In this document: positions 7,471 through 14,765 of the stretch, piece by piece | Numbering within the stretch: the stretch's first letter is position 1 | Layout of the letters: each line of letters begins with the position of its first letter | DNA from: Streptosporangiaceae bacterium | Lineage (GTDB): Bacteria; Actinomycetota; Actinomycetes; Streptosporangiales; Streptosporangiaceae | Reading direction: 5' to 3' | NCBI GenBank assembly: GCA_030041195.1 | Contig: JASHOI010000672.1 | Location: 1-23,689, forward strand | DNA: 23,689 nt | Notes under the pieces: generated by a model | The model's input: only the letters and a program-made list of their open reading frames with translations | The model's database searches: none | Told to the model about the DNA's origin: nothing | Program-made: the position numbers and the translations under genes

Positions 7471-7959
7471 ATGCCCCTGCTACGCCCCGGAGACTCATTC
7501 CCGGCCCTGCCGCTGACCGCGCCCGGCAAACCGACCCTGACACTACCGGGCGCATTTGACGGCGAGTTCGGAGTTGTGCTGTTCTTCCGCGGGCCGTGGT
7601 GCCCTTATTGCAACGCGCAGCTACGGGCGTTCCAGCTGGCCGACGGCAGTCTGGCCGACGCCGGAATCAAGGTGGCTGCGCTGTCGGTAGACGACGAGGC
7701 CAGCACGGCCGAGCTCATCGCCAAGCACGGCCTGACCTTCCCGGTCGGGCACAGCGCCGATGCCCCGGCCATCGCGAGGCTCACCGGCGCGTTCGTCAAC
7801 CCTGACCCGGTCTACCTGCAGTCAACGGGGTTCGTCCTGGACCCGGCCGGCAAGGTCGTGGTCAGTGTGTACTCCAGCGGCGCCATCGGTCGGCTCATCC
7901 CCGACGACGTGATCGGCCTGGTCCGCTACTTGCGCCGGCGTGCGCCGGCCCGGCGATGA
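7471..7959 (+). CDS. Peroxiredoxin/AhpC-TSA family thiol protein with CPYC motif
   Basis: 162 residues with a thioredoxin fold. It opens with LRPGDSFPALPL, and the active-site loop is FFRGPWCPYCNAQLRAF with Cys44 and Cys47. ALSVDDEASTAELIAKHGLTFPV follows, typical of AhpC/TSA proteins that track peroxide or thiol substrates. The CxxC is more like a bacterioferritin comigratory or thioredoxin-like peroxiredoxin than a classical 2-Cys enzyme. There is no signal peptide, so it acts in the cytoplasm. GGAGGG lies just before the ATG. It sits 112 bases after the zinc protein gene on the same strand and may be a target or member of the sigma-factor operon. The following SDR is 80 bases on. The exact reductant (thioredoxin or mycothiol) cannot be told. 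Confidence 0.88.
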   Translation: MPLLRPGDSFPALPLTAPGKPTLTLPGAFDGEFGVVLFFRGPWCPYCNAQLRAFQLADGSLADAGIKVAALSVDDEASTAELIAKHGLTFPVGHSADAPAIARLTGAFVNPDPVYLQSTGFVLDPAGKVVVSVYSSGAIGRLIPDDVIGLVRYLRRRAPARR

Positions 7960-8039
7960 CCAATGCCTGCGGCGGGCAAGCCGGAGCTCTGCGATGTGCG
8001 GCTTCGGCGTTGGAATCTACTGCGAAAGGGGAGACGGCG

Positions 8040-8888
8040 GTGGTACCTGACTTCGCCGGTAAGACGGCGCTGATCACGGGCGCTGGGCGCGGTATCGGCC
8101 GTGCTGTGGCGCTTACGCTGGCGGACGCCGGTGCCGGGCTGATCCTGGTCGCCCGCTCGACCGGCGAGTTGGAGCAGACCAGGGCGATCCTGCTCGGCCA
8201 GGGCACCGCCGCCGGGCGGATCCGGATAGTTGCCGCTGACCTCAGCGAGGACCAACAGCGCGGCCGCGCCGCGACGGCCGCGCTCGAGGCCGGCCCCGTG
8301 GACATCTTGATCAACAACGCGGCCACCGTCGAGCCGCTCGGCCCGACTGCCACGGTCCCGGTCGCGGAGCTGCGCCGCGCCTTCGAGCTCAACGCCGTCG
8401 CGCCCATCGCACTCACCGCTGCCCTCCTGCCCGGAATGCTGGACGCCGGCTGGGGCCGCGTCGTCAACGTCTCCAGCGGGATTGCCGCCCGGCCAGATTC
8501 CATGGTCCGCTTCAACGCCTACGCCGCCACCAAGGCCGCGCTGGAGGCACACACCGTCAACCTCGCCGCCGAACTGCGCGGCACCGGTGTGACGGTGAAC
8601 GTGTACCGGCCGGGCGGGGTGGACACCGCCATGCAGGCCTGGATCCGGCTGCAGGATCCCGACCGCATCGGGACCGCGACGCACGAACGGTTCAGCAAGA
8701 ACTTCGCCGAAGGCACTCTGATCACACCCGGGCAGTCCGCAGCTATCCTCGTCGCCCACCTGGGCGAAGGCGACACCGGGGCGATCTGGGACGCCAGCGC
8801 CGCTCACCATATAGTCGAGCGGAGCGGGACGGACCGGTTGGCGTCACGTTCAAGGAGGGTGATCGATGTACCACGTGAACGCCGATGA
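8040..8888 (+). CDS. Short-chain dehydrogenase/reductase (classical SDR)
   Basis: 282 residues from the GTG at 8040, preceded at 6 bases by AAAGGGGAG. A start at 7956 overlapping the peroxiredoxin stop is possible, but it adds 28 residues unlike any SDR. The cofactor motif is TGAGRGIG (residues 13-20), followed by INNAA (Asn92/93), NVSSG (catalytic Ser about 145), Tyr161 and Lys165 in YAATKAAL, then YRPGGVDT. All four catalytic residues are present. NAD(P)-dependent oxidation or reduction of an alcohol or ketone is expected; the substrate is unknown. The 3' end overlaps the start of the cupin gene by 23 bases, so the two are probably expressed together. Confidence 0.9.
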   Translation: MVPDFAGKTALITGAGRGIGRAVALTLADAGAGLILVARSTGELEQTRAILLGQGTAAGRIRIVAADLSEDQQRGRAATAALEAGPVDILINNAATVEPLGPTATVPVAELRRAFELNAVAPIALTAALLPGMLDAGWGRVVNVSSGIAARPDSMVRFNAYAATKAALEAHTVNLAAELRGTGVTVNVYRPGGVDTAMQAWIRLQDPDRIGTATHERFSKNFAEGTLITPGQSAAILVAHLGEGDTGAIWDASAAHHIVERSGTDRLASRSRRVIDVPRERR

Positions 8889-9204
8889 CCTGCCGGGCAA
8901 TGAGGTTTCCCGCACGTTCGAGGGTGGCAGGTACGGCCCGAGCTCCGTGTCGTTCTTCCTGGTGCGCAATCAGCCAGGCCAGGGACCGGAGCTGCACCAC
9001 CATCCGTATGACGAGACCTTCATCATCCTCGAGGGAAGGGTCAGGGTCAGCGTCGGGGATGAGGTCCTCGACGGCGGCCCGGGCGACATCGTCATCGGCC
9101 CGGCCGGGCTGCCGCACGGGTTCACCAACAGCGGCCCCGGTCCGGCGAGGCTGGTCTGCATCCATGCGGCGCCGGCCATGACGACGCAATGGACCGCCGA
9201 TTAG
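8866..9204 (+). CDS. Small single-domain cupin
   Basis: 112 residues, a single cupin barrel. The metal-binding set is visible: ELHHHPYDETFIILEGRV (His44-46 and Glu50) and the later His84 in GLPHGF. GDIVIGPAG gives the second motif. A strong AAGGAGG lies 8 bases before the ATG. The gene begins inside the last 23 bases of the SDR gene. Families with this motif hold metal ions in dioxygenases, isomerases or regulators; nothing shows which. Convergent with the acyl-CoA dehydrogenase gene, only 34 bases away. A second SDR-cupin pair occurs near 19276. Confidence 0.88.
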   Translation: MYHVNADDLPGNEVSRTFEGGRYGPSSVSFFLVRNQPGQGPELHHHPYDETFIILEGRVRVSVGDEVLDGGPGDIVIGPAGLPHGFTNSGPGPARLVCIHAAPAMTTQWTAD

Positions 9205-9238
9205 ACCCAGCACCATCGTCCTTGCCGACGGGCCGCGA

Positions 9239-10384
9239 TCAGGAGCGAGCCAGATCCCGGCTGATCACGAGGCGCTGGATCTGGTTGGTTCCCTCGAAGA
9301 TCTGCATCACCTTGGTCTCGCGCATGTACCGCTCCACCGGGAAGTCCTTGGTGTAGCCCGCTCCGCCGAGTACCTGGACCGCGTCGGTGGTGACCTTCAT
9401 GGCGTTGTCGGTGGCGACCATCTTCGCGATGGCCGCCTGGCGCGAGAACCGGCGGCCGGCATCGCGCAGTCGCGCCGCGTACAGGTACATCGCCCGGGCG
9501 GACTCCACGGCGGCGGCCATGTCGGCGAGCACGAACGCCAGCCCCTGGTGATCGATGATCGGCCTGCCGAACGACTCACGCTGCTTGGCGTAGCCCACGG
9601 CCACGTCGAGCGCCGCCTGGGCAACGCCGGTCGCCACCGCCGCGATGCCGAGGCGGCCGGAGTCGAGCGCGGCGAGCGCGATCGGCAGGCCCTGGCCCTC
9701 CTCCCCCAGCCGCCGATCGGCCGGGACCCGGACTCCGCCGAAGAGCATCGTGGCCGTCGGGGAGCTCATCAGGCCCATCTTGTCCTCTGGCACGTCCGCC
9801 GACAGGCCGGGAGCGTCCGCGGGCACCAGGAAACAGGAGATCCCGCGGCCGCCGTCGTCGCTCGTACGGGCCATCACCTTGTAGAAGTCGGCGGTGCCGC
9901 CGTGAGTGGTCCACGCCTTCGCCCCGTCGATGACGTAGTCATCACCGTCACGCACCGCCCGGGTGCGCATCGCTGCCGGGTCTGAGCCAGCGTGCGCCTC
10001 GGACAAGCAGTACGCCCCGAGCATCTCGCCGCCGAGCAGATCAGGCAGCCACCGCTGTTTCTGCTCCTCGGTACCGGCGCGGAACAGTCCGAAGCAGCTC
10101 AGCACGTGCACGCTGATTCCGACCCCGACCGCTGCCCAGGCCGAGGCGATCTCCTCGAGCACCTGCAGGTAGACCTCGTAGGGCTGCCCGCCGCCGCCGT
10201 ATTCCTCGGGGTAGGGCAGGCTCAGCAGTCCCGCCCGGCCCAGGATCGTGAACGCCTCGCGGTGGAACGTGTGCGTGCGCTCGGCCTCTTCCACAACGGG
10301 AAGCAGTTCTTTCTCGGCGATGCTGCGCGTCAGCTCGATCAGGTCGGCCGACTCCTGGGTCGGCATCATGCGCTCGGCAGGCAT
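9239..10384 (-). CDS. Acyl-CoA dehydrogenase
   Basis: 381 residues from the ATG at 10384, with GGAGG 4 bases upstream. An N-terminal helical domain (ELTRSIAEKELLPVVEEAER) is followed by a beta domain with YCLSEAHAGSD and WTTHGGTADFY, and a C-terminal helical domain with YAKQRESFGRPIIDHQGLAF, AIAKMVATDNAM and VQVLGGAGYTKDFPVERYMRE. The catalytic Glu lies in IFEGTNQIQ near the end. All are hallmarks of the FAD-dependent enzyme that makes 2-enoyl-CoA, passing electrons to ETF. Acyl chain specificity cannot be set; the short- or medium-chain form is plausible from length. It is divergent from a TetR gene, and an inverted repeat lies over both promoters, so that regulator probably controls it. Confidence 0.93.
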   Translation of the reverse strand: MPAERMMPTQESADLIELTRSIAEKELLPVVEEAERTHTFHREAFTILGRAGLLSLPYPEEYGGGGQPYEVYLQVLEEIASAWAAVGVGISVHVLSCFGLFRAGTEEQKQRWLPDLLGGEMLGAYCLSEAHAGSDPAAMRTRAVRDGDDYVIDGAKAWTTHGGTADFYKVMARTSDDGGRGISCFLVPADAPGLSADVPEDKMGLMSSPTATMLFGGVRVPADRRLGEEGQGLPIALAALDSGRLGIAAVATGVAQAALDVAVGYAKQRESFGRPIIDHQGLAFVLADMAAAVESARAMYLYAARLRDAGRRFSRQAAIAKMVATDNAMKVTTDAVQVLGGAGYTKDFPVERYMRETKVMQIFEGTNQIQRLVISRDLARS

Positions 10385-10416
10385 GGATCCTCCGTCTCCA
10401 GCGGGAGATACCACTA

Positions 10417-10446
10417 ACTGTACGCTAGTCGCGAATTTGGTACGGT
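10417..10446. promoter_or_regulatory. Inverted repeat and overlapping divergent promoters between the acyl-CoA dehydrogenase and TetR genes
   Basis: ACTGTAC (10417-10423), 16 bases, then GTACGGT (10440-10446): 6 of 7 arm positions match. Each arm holds a TANNNT -10: TACAGT for the minus-strand dehydrogenase gene, TACGGT for the TetR gene, whose ATG is only 6 bases further, so that mRNA is probably leaderless. One bound repressor would block both. Confidence 0.5.
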
Positions 10447-10452
10447 TCTGGC

Positions 10453-11055
10453 ATGGATGCTGGCCTGAGGATCAACCGGCATTCGGCCCGTCGCGACGAG
10501 TTGCGCAGTGGCCTGATCGAGATCTTCCTGGCCGAAGGCTTCGCCAACTTCAGCGTCGAGGACCTGGCCGTCCGGCTGCAGTGCTCGAAGTCGACCCTGT
10601 ACGCGGTGGCGCCGAGCAAGGAGCAGCTCATCACCGCGGTCGTCCGCGCGTTCTTCCGCCGCGCCACCGAGCGCGTCGAGGCGCGGCTGGGCGCCGAAGA
10701 TGACCCGATCGACCGGATCGGCGTCTACCTGGACGCGATTGCCGCGGAGCTCGCGCCCGCGTCGGCGGCCTTCTATGCCCATCTTGACGCGTTCGCCCCA
10801 GCCCGGGAGATCTACTCGCAGAACACCGCGATCGCGGCTGCCCGGGTCCAGGACCTGGTCCGTGACGCCGAGCAGCCCGGCCGGCCTGTAGACGCCGGCT
10901 TTATCGGCGCCGTGGCCGCCCAGGTCATGGAGTCGATCCAGCAAGGCCAGATGCAGGCGCTGACCTCGCTGGATGACGCGGCAGCCTACCGCGCCCTGAG
11001 GGTCCTCATCGTCGCCGGCGTCGCCGGTGCGCCGAGCACGTCTTCCAGCAGCTGA
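10453..11055 (+). CDS. TetR-family transcriptional regulator
   Basis: 200 residues. The N-terminal helix-turn-helix is RRDELRSGLIEIFLAEGFANFSVEDLA then VRLQCSKSTLYAVAPSKEQL, with the usual F/Y turn. Residues 70-195 form the helical ligand and dimer domain. No cysteine or metal sites stand out. It is divergent from the acyl-CoA dehydrogenase gene and shares the inverted repeat with it, which suggests a repressor relieved by an acyl-CoA or related ligand, as with other TetR regulators of fatty-acid genes. The start has no ribosome site, while a TACGGT -10 lies 6 bases upstream, so translation may be leaderless. The 3' end converges on the SpoIIE-type gene, 30 bases away. Confidence 0.9.
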   Translation: MDAGLRINRHSARRDELRSGLIEIFLAEGFANFSVEDLAVRLQCSKSTLYAVAPSKEQLITAVVRAFFRRATERVEARLGAEDDPIDRIGVYLDAIAAELAPASAAFYAHLDAFAPAREIYSQNTAIAAARVQDLVRDAEQPGRPVDAGFIGAVAAQVMESIQQGQMQALTSLDDAAAYRALRVLIVAGVAGAPSTSSSS

Positions 11056-11085
11056 ACGGTCCCCTCCGCTGGCGGCCCCTGGGCG

Positions 11086-13503
11086 CTAACCCGGTGAGGG
11101 CAAGGACTGCTCGGTCCAGATGCACTTCCCCTCGGCCAGGTAGCGAGTTCCCCAGCGGTCGCAGAGAGCGGCGACCAGTTGCAGACCCCGGCCGCCTTCG
11201 TCGTTCCACGAGGCCCGGCGGATCCGGGGCGTGGTGGCACTGCCGTCGAAGACCTCGCAGACCAGGGTCTGGCTACGGAGCAGACGAAGCTGGATCGGTC
11301 CCCGGGCATGCCGGAGCACGTTGGTGACCAGCTCACTGGCGAGTATCTCCGTGTCGGCCGCCAGCTCGTCCAGCTTCCAGGCGCCGAGCTGGTCACGCAC
11401 GTGGCGGCGGGCCGCGCGGGCGGCCAGCGGCTCCTCGGGGAGCGACCAGGTGGCTACCGCGTCCGGGTCCGTGGCATGAACACGCACGGCGAGCAGCGCC
11501 GCGTCGTCGGTGCGCAGAGAGCCGGCAGGCAGCAGGCCGCGGGTGAGGCTGTCGCAGAGCTGTTCCAGGGTCTCGCGATGATGGGCGCTCAACATCGCTG
11601 CCAGACGGTTCATGCCGATGTCGGCGTCAACGTCGGCCGATTCGATCAGGCCGTCGGTGTAGCAGACCAGCAGGCCACCGTCTGGAACGGCCAGTTCAGC
11701 GACCGTGAAGGGCGGCTCGGCGACGCCGAGCGGCGGATCGGCGGCGGCTTCGGCAAGCGTCACGGCGCCGTCGGGCCCGACGACCGCGGGAGCTGGATGA
11801 CCGGCGCGGGCCACCGCGCAGACGCCCCTGACCGGGTCGTAGACGGCATACAGGCAGGTGGCGAAGAAGAAGTCATCGCTGATGCCGCCCACCACGTCGT
11901 TGAGGTGGCCCATGATCTCATCGGGGGGCAGGTCCAGGTCGCAGAGGGTTTGCACGGCGGTGCGCAGCCGCCCCATGATGACCGCTTCAGGCAGGCCATG
12001 CCCCATGACGTCGCCGATGACCAGGGCGACCCGGCCACCCGACAACGGCACGACGTCATACCAGTCCCCCCCGACGGTCGTGCCCGGCCCGGCCGGCAGA
12101 TACCGTGCGGCCACGTTCACCGCGGGCAGCGAGGGCAGCGCCTGGGGCAGCAGGTCTCGCTGGAGCGCCTGCGCCCGAGCGTGCTCGGTGTCAAACAGCC
12201 GGGCACGCTCCAGAGCCTGCGCTATCAGGCCGCTCAGCGCCACCAGCAGGGCACGCTCCTCGCTGGTCAGCTGGCGCGGCTGGTCGAAGGAGACCACGCA
12301 CATTCCAACCGTCTGTCCCGAGGCCACCAACGGCATGAACGCCCAGGCCCGCTTGCCGGTCACGTCGGGCCCGCCGGCCAGCTCGGGGATGCGCTCGGCA
12401 AACTCCTCACGAGAGGAGAGGAAGAACGGCCGGTGATCGTGCAGCGCGGCGGCGATCGACGGCGTCTCCGGCAGCGGCATTCCATCGATCGAGCTGACAA
12501 ACGACTGGGAATAGCCGACGAACCCGATCACCCGCAGATGGTCTGCCTCGGCCGCGTGCACGAGCAGCCCCGACGCCCCGAACGGCGGCAGCACATGCTC
12601 GGCGACCGCAGCTACCACATCCTGCGAGGTCACAGCCTCGGCGAGCGCTGCTGTGAGCTCCTGGATCCGCGCAGCCCGCTCGGCTGCCGCCCGCTCCGCC
12701 GCCTCCCGCTCGGCCCCGCGCAAGCGCGACTGCGTGACGTCGGTGAAATACCAGGCCATGCCGCCAGGCACCGGCACGAACCGGAACAGGTACCAGTCCC
12801 CGGTACCCGGCCACTCCGCCTCAAAGCCAACCGGCGTCATCCCGGCCGCAGCCTCCCGGCAGCGAGCCTCCAGGCCCGGCACCTGGCTCACCGGAAGGTC
12901 CCACAGCACCCGCCCCGCCAGCTGCTGCCCCGCACCCAGCAGCAGTTCCGCCCGGACGTTGCCGAAGGTTATCCGCCAGTCCTTGTCGACGGACAGGAAC
13001 CCGTCGCTCATGAAGCGCAGCGCGCGCCGCACGCCATCGCGGGCGACATGGGACTCGGTGTTGTCCCAGACCGTGCCCAGCACCCGGTACGGGTGCCCGT
13101 CACGATCAGGCTCAACCCGCCCGCGCACCTGGATCCACCGGCTGGCCCCGTCCGGGCAGCAGATCCGGTACTCGACCTCGTAGGAACGCAGGGTGCTGAC
13201 CGCGTTGCCCACCTCGGCGACCACCCAGGCGACATCGTCAGGGTGTATCAATCTGAGCCAAGTCTTGACATGCCCGTCATACGTATCCGGGTCAAGGCCG
13301 AACAACCCGATCGCGCGCTCGTCAAGGCTGACCCGTTCTGCAGCCGGATACCACACCCAGGCACCGACTCCGGCCGCCCCGAACGCCTCCGTCAGGCCAC
13401 GCCCGCCCGCCACGTCCGGCCCGTGGCTGCTGGTCTCCCCCGTCGTTGCCATCACAACGAAAGCGTCTGAACGCTCCCCCGTCCTACGCAGTTGAAGCAG
13501 CAT
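11086..13503 (-). CDS. PAS-PAS-GAF-SpoIIE (PP2C)-HATPase multidomain phosphatase/kinase
   Basis: 805 residues. Domains in order: PAS at about 35-155 (YEVEYRICCPDGASRWIQVRG); a second PAS at about 160-265 (FLSVDKDWRITFGN); coiled coil about 265-295; GAF about 295-445; SpoIIE/PP2C phosphatase about 465-680 with GGDWYDVVPLSGG, GDVMGHGLPEAVIMG, CYTDGLIES and TDDAALLAVR, supplying the metal-binding Asp residues; RsbW-like HATPase about 690-800 with SELVTNVLRHA and EGGRGLQLV. The protein therefore carries both a phosphatase and a kinase-type domain of the partner-switching kind. No STAS antagonist or sigma factor is adjacent. Neighbours are a roadblock/LC7 gene (263 bases upstream, same strand) and the divergent roadblock operon. 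The start may instead be the ATG at 13452 (MATTGETSS), where third-position GC becomes typical. Confidence 0.93.
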   Translation of the reverse strand: MLLQLRRTGERSDAFVVMATTGETSSHGPDVAGGRGLTEAFGAAGVGAWVWYPAAERVSLDERAIGLFGLDPDTYDGHVKTWLRLIHPDDVAWVVAEVGNAVSTLRSYEVEYRICCPDGASRWIQVRGRVEPDRDGHPYRVLGTVWDNTESHVARDGVRRALRFMSDGFLSVDKDWRITFGNVRAELLLGAGQQLAGRVLWDLPVSQVPGLEARCREAAAGMTPVGFEAEWPGTGDWYLFRFVPVPGGMAWYFTDVTQSRLRGAEREAAERAAAERAARIQELTAALAEAVTSQDVVAAVAEHVLPPFGASGLLVHAAEADHLRVIGFVGYSQSFVSSIDGMPLPETPSIAAALHDHRPFFLSSREEFAERIPELAGGPDVTGKRAWAFMPLVASGQTVGMCVVSFDQPRQLTSEERALLVALSGLIAQALERARLFDTEHARAQALQRDLLPQALPSLPAVNVAARYLPAGPGTTVGGDWYDVVPLSGGRVALVIGDVMGHGLPEAVIMGRLRTAVQTLCDLDLPPDEIMGHLNDVVGGISDDFFFATCLYAVYDPVRGVCAVARAGHPAPAVVGPDGAVTLAEAAADPPLGVAEPPFTVAELAVPDGGLLVCYTDGLIESADVDADIGMNRLAAMLSAHHRETLEQLCDSLTRGLLPAGSLRTDDAALLAVRVHATDPDAVATWSLPEEPLAARAARRHVRDQLGAWKLDELAADTEILASELVTNVLRHARGPIQLRLLRSQTLVCEVFDGSATTPRIRRASWNDEGGRGLQLVAALCDRWGTRYLAEGKCIWTEQSLPSPG

Positions 13504-13720
13504 ATACCCCGCCTGAACAGGCTCAATGCGAGGAAGCGCCCTGCCTTGGGTGTGGCCGAGGGTGGAATCCGACCGACTGCGAGACGTGCCCGAGTTTAGC
13601 CAGGATTTCAGCAGTATGCGTCAGGGCGCCGATCCATGCCTGATATTGGCCGAGCCGCTGACTGATCCGTCAATTAAAGGCACACGGAAATACTGACACC
13701 TGCGTATCGTCCAAACCCGC

Positions 13721-13743
13721 CGCGGCGACTGCTGGGTGCCGCG
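13721..13743 (-). terminator. Hairpin after the first roadblock gene
   Basis: CGCGGC and GCCGCG with an 11-base loop, beginning about 24 bases beyond the minus-strand stop at 13767. Only a short T-run (TTT) follows. It could part-terminate the roadblock gene before the SpoIIE gene. The rest of 13504-13720 shows no gene; a TTGACG at 13668-13673 (minus) lacks a good -10. Confidence 0.3.
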
Positions 13744-13766
13744 AGCACGCCTTAAAGTGGCGCAGC

Positions 13767-14138
13767 CTAAACTGTCAGTTCGCTCTCGATCCGCTTCAGG
13801 TTGATCCTGGCGAGTGCGAGATTCGACTTTGCCCGGTCAAGCGCGAGATAGAGGAAAAGCCCTTGGCCGCTATCTGACTGCCGCAGCAAGCGAATCAGGT
13901 GGTACTGCTTCGTGAGCGTGATCAGGATGTCCTCGATCGTGTCGCTGATGCGCAGCGACGCGAGCGTCCGCATCTTGGCCCTGACCACCTCGGTGTTACC
14001 TGCGGCTGCGACTTCCAGATCGAGGTACTTGCCCCCGCCCAGCGAGCCGAGAGACATCCCGCTCTCCCAGTCGACCAGCGCGACGCCGAGCGCTCCGTCA
14101 ATGGCCATCGCTTCCTTGAGAGCCGTTTCGATGTCCAT
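13767..14138 (-). CDS. Roadblock/LC7-domain protein (first of three)
   Basis: 123 residues, only the domain. The fold order is helix, strand (GALGVALVDWESG), a Gly-rich loop, a long helix (EVAAAGNTEVVRAKMRTLAS), strands (DTIEDILITLTKQYHLIRLL) and a final helix (LDRAKSNLALARINLKRIESEL). Such proteins dimerise and, in bacteria, act as partners or activators of small MglA-type GTPases; no such GTPase lies in the window. It resembles the 122-residue protein encoded across the divergent promoter (14395-14763) in length and plan, so the two are probably paralogues. AGGGGAG lies about 8 bases before the ATG. A near-consensus promoter (14181-14209) drives it. The SpoIIE-type gene follows after 263 bases. 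Confidence 0.82.
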   Translation of the reverse strand: MDIETALKEAMAIDGALGVALVDWESGMSLGSLGGGKYLDLEVAAAGNTEVVRAKMRTLASLRISDTIEDILITLTKQYHLIRLLRQSDSGQGLFLYLALDRAKSNLALARINLKRIESELTV

Positions 14139-14180
14139 GTCCCACTCCCCTGTCCCCTCGGACGGAATTACCCACAGAGA

Positions 14181-14209
14181 ACCATAGCGAGCCCGTTGAT
14201 CTTTGACAA
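14181..14209 (-). promoter_or_regulatory. Near-consensus sigma-70 promoter for the first roadblock gene
   Basis: On the minus strand: -35 TTGTCA (14209-14204), a 17-base spacer, -10 TATGGT (14186-14181). The expected start near 14174 leaves about a 36-base leader containing AGGGGAG. It lies in an AT-rich island unlike the surrounding DNA. Confidence 0.6.
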
Positions 14210-14337
14210 CGAGAAAGCAAGGAAATCTTTCTACTAACGGATGGTAGCGGCATTATGACCGTGCGTTGCTGAGGATATTATTTTGGTCCCTGTAACCTAG
14301 GCAGCCGAATCTGCAATCGTTAGCTTCCGCCATTTCG

Positions 14338-14366
14338 TTGCGTGCTCCTGGCACGCAAAGTAGTAT
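14338..14366 (+). promoter_or_regulatory. Promoter with built-in palindromic operator for the roadblock operon
   Basis: -35 TTGCGT (14338-14343), 17-base spacer, -10 TAGTAT (14361-14366). The perfect inverted repeat TTGCGTGC-TCCTG-GCACGCAA (14338-14358) covers the -35 and the spacer right up to the -10, so a bound dimer would cover the promoter. The transcript would start near 14373, about 22 bases before the GTG. Confidence 0.6.
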
Positions 14367-14394
14367 CCCGGGATATTTCGCATTGGGGAGAGCG

Positions 14395-14763
14395 GTGTCA
14401 ACTCTTGATGAGTCGCTGCGGCGTGTTCTGACGACCGCCGGAGCCCGCGCGGCGGCTCTGATCGACGTCGGGACCGGCATGGTTGTGCGGGAAGCCGGGC
14501 AGGCCGGCACAGACCTGCCGGCCGCGGCGGCCAGCATCGCCGATGAGGCCAGGCTGGCTGCCTGGTCGCTGGGACCAAGCCGTCCCGGTGGTGACCTCGA
14601 CGAGATCACCGTCACCACCACGGCTCGCGTTCATCTGACCAAGGTGCTGGAGTTCCGGCAGCGCGATGCCCTGCTGCTCTTCGTCGACTTCGACCGGGCG
14701 CTGACCAACCAGGCGTTGGCGGCATTGCAGGTCGGTGAGCTGGCACCGGCCCTGCTGGCATAG
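14395..14763 (+). CDS. Roadblock/LC7-domain protein (second of three)
   Basis: 122 residues from a GTG with GGGGAG 4 bases upstream. The plan is that of a single roadblock domain: helix (LDESLRRVLTTAG), strand (ARAAALIDVGTGMVVRE), helix (LPAAAASIADEARLAAWSL), strands (LDEITVTTTARVHLTKVLEF then RDALLLFVDFDRA) and a last helix (LTNQALAALQVGELAPALLA). It matches the divergently encoded 123-residue protein in order of elements and in the shared ending LxxDRAxxNxALA-like pattern. Its gene starts the plus-strand operon: the DUF4388-like gene begins two bases after its stop. A partner role for an unseen GTPase or for the DUF4388-like protein is inferred. Confidence 0.78.
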   Translation: MSTLDESLRRVLTTAGARAAALIDVGTGMVVREAGQAGTDLPAAAASIADEARLAAWSLGPSRPGGDLDEITVTTTARVHLTKVLEFRQRDALLLFVDFDRALTNQALAALQVGELAPALLA

Positions 14764-14765
14764 GC

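Noticed and set aside
7956..8039. An earlier ATG for the SDR that overlaps the peroxiredoxin stop (ATGA)
   Set aside because: The added 28 residues do not look like an SDR start, while the GTG at 8040 has AAAGGGGAG at good spacing.
11179..13470. 763-codon open frame on the plus strand, antisense to the SpoIIE-type gene
   Set aside because: The opposite strand carries a complete five-domain protein. This frame is Arg, Gly, His and Gln-rich with no motif, an effect of high GC on antisense frames.
13446..13643. 65-codon frame with several cysteines (CLGCGRGW)
   Set aside because: It overlaps the start of the SpoIIE-type gene, has no ribosome site, and the Cys pattern matches no known fold.
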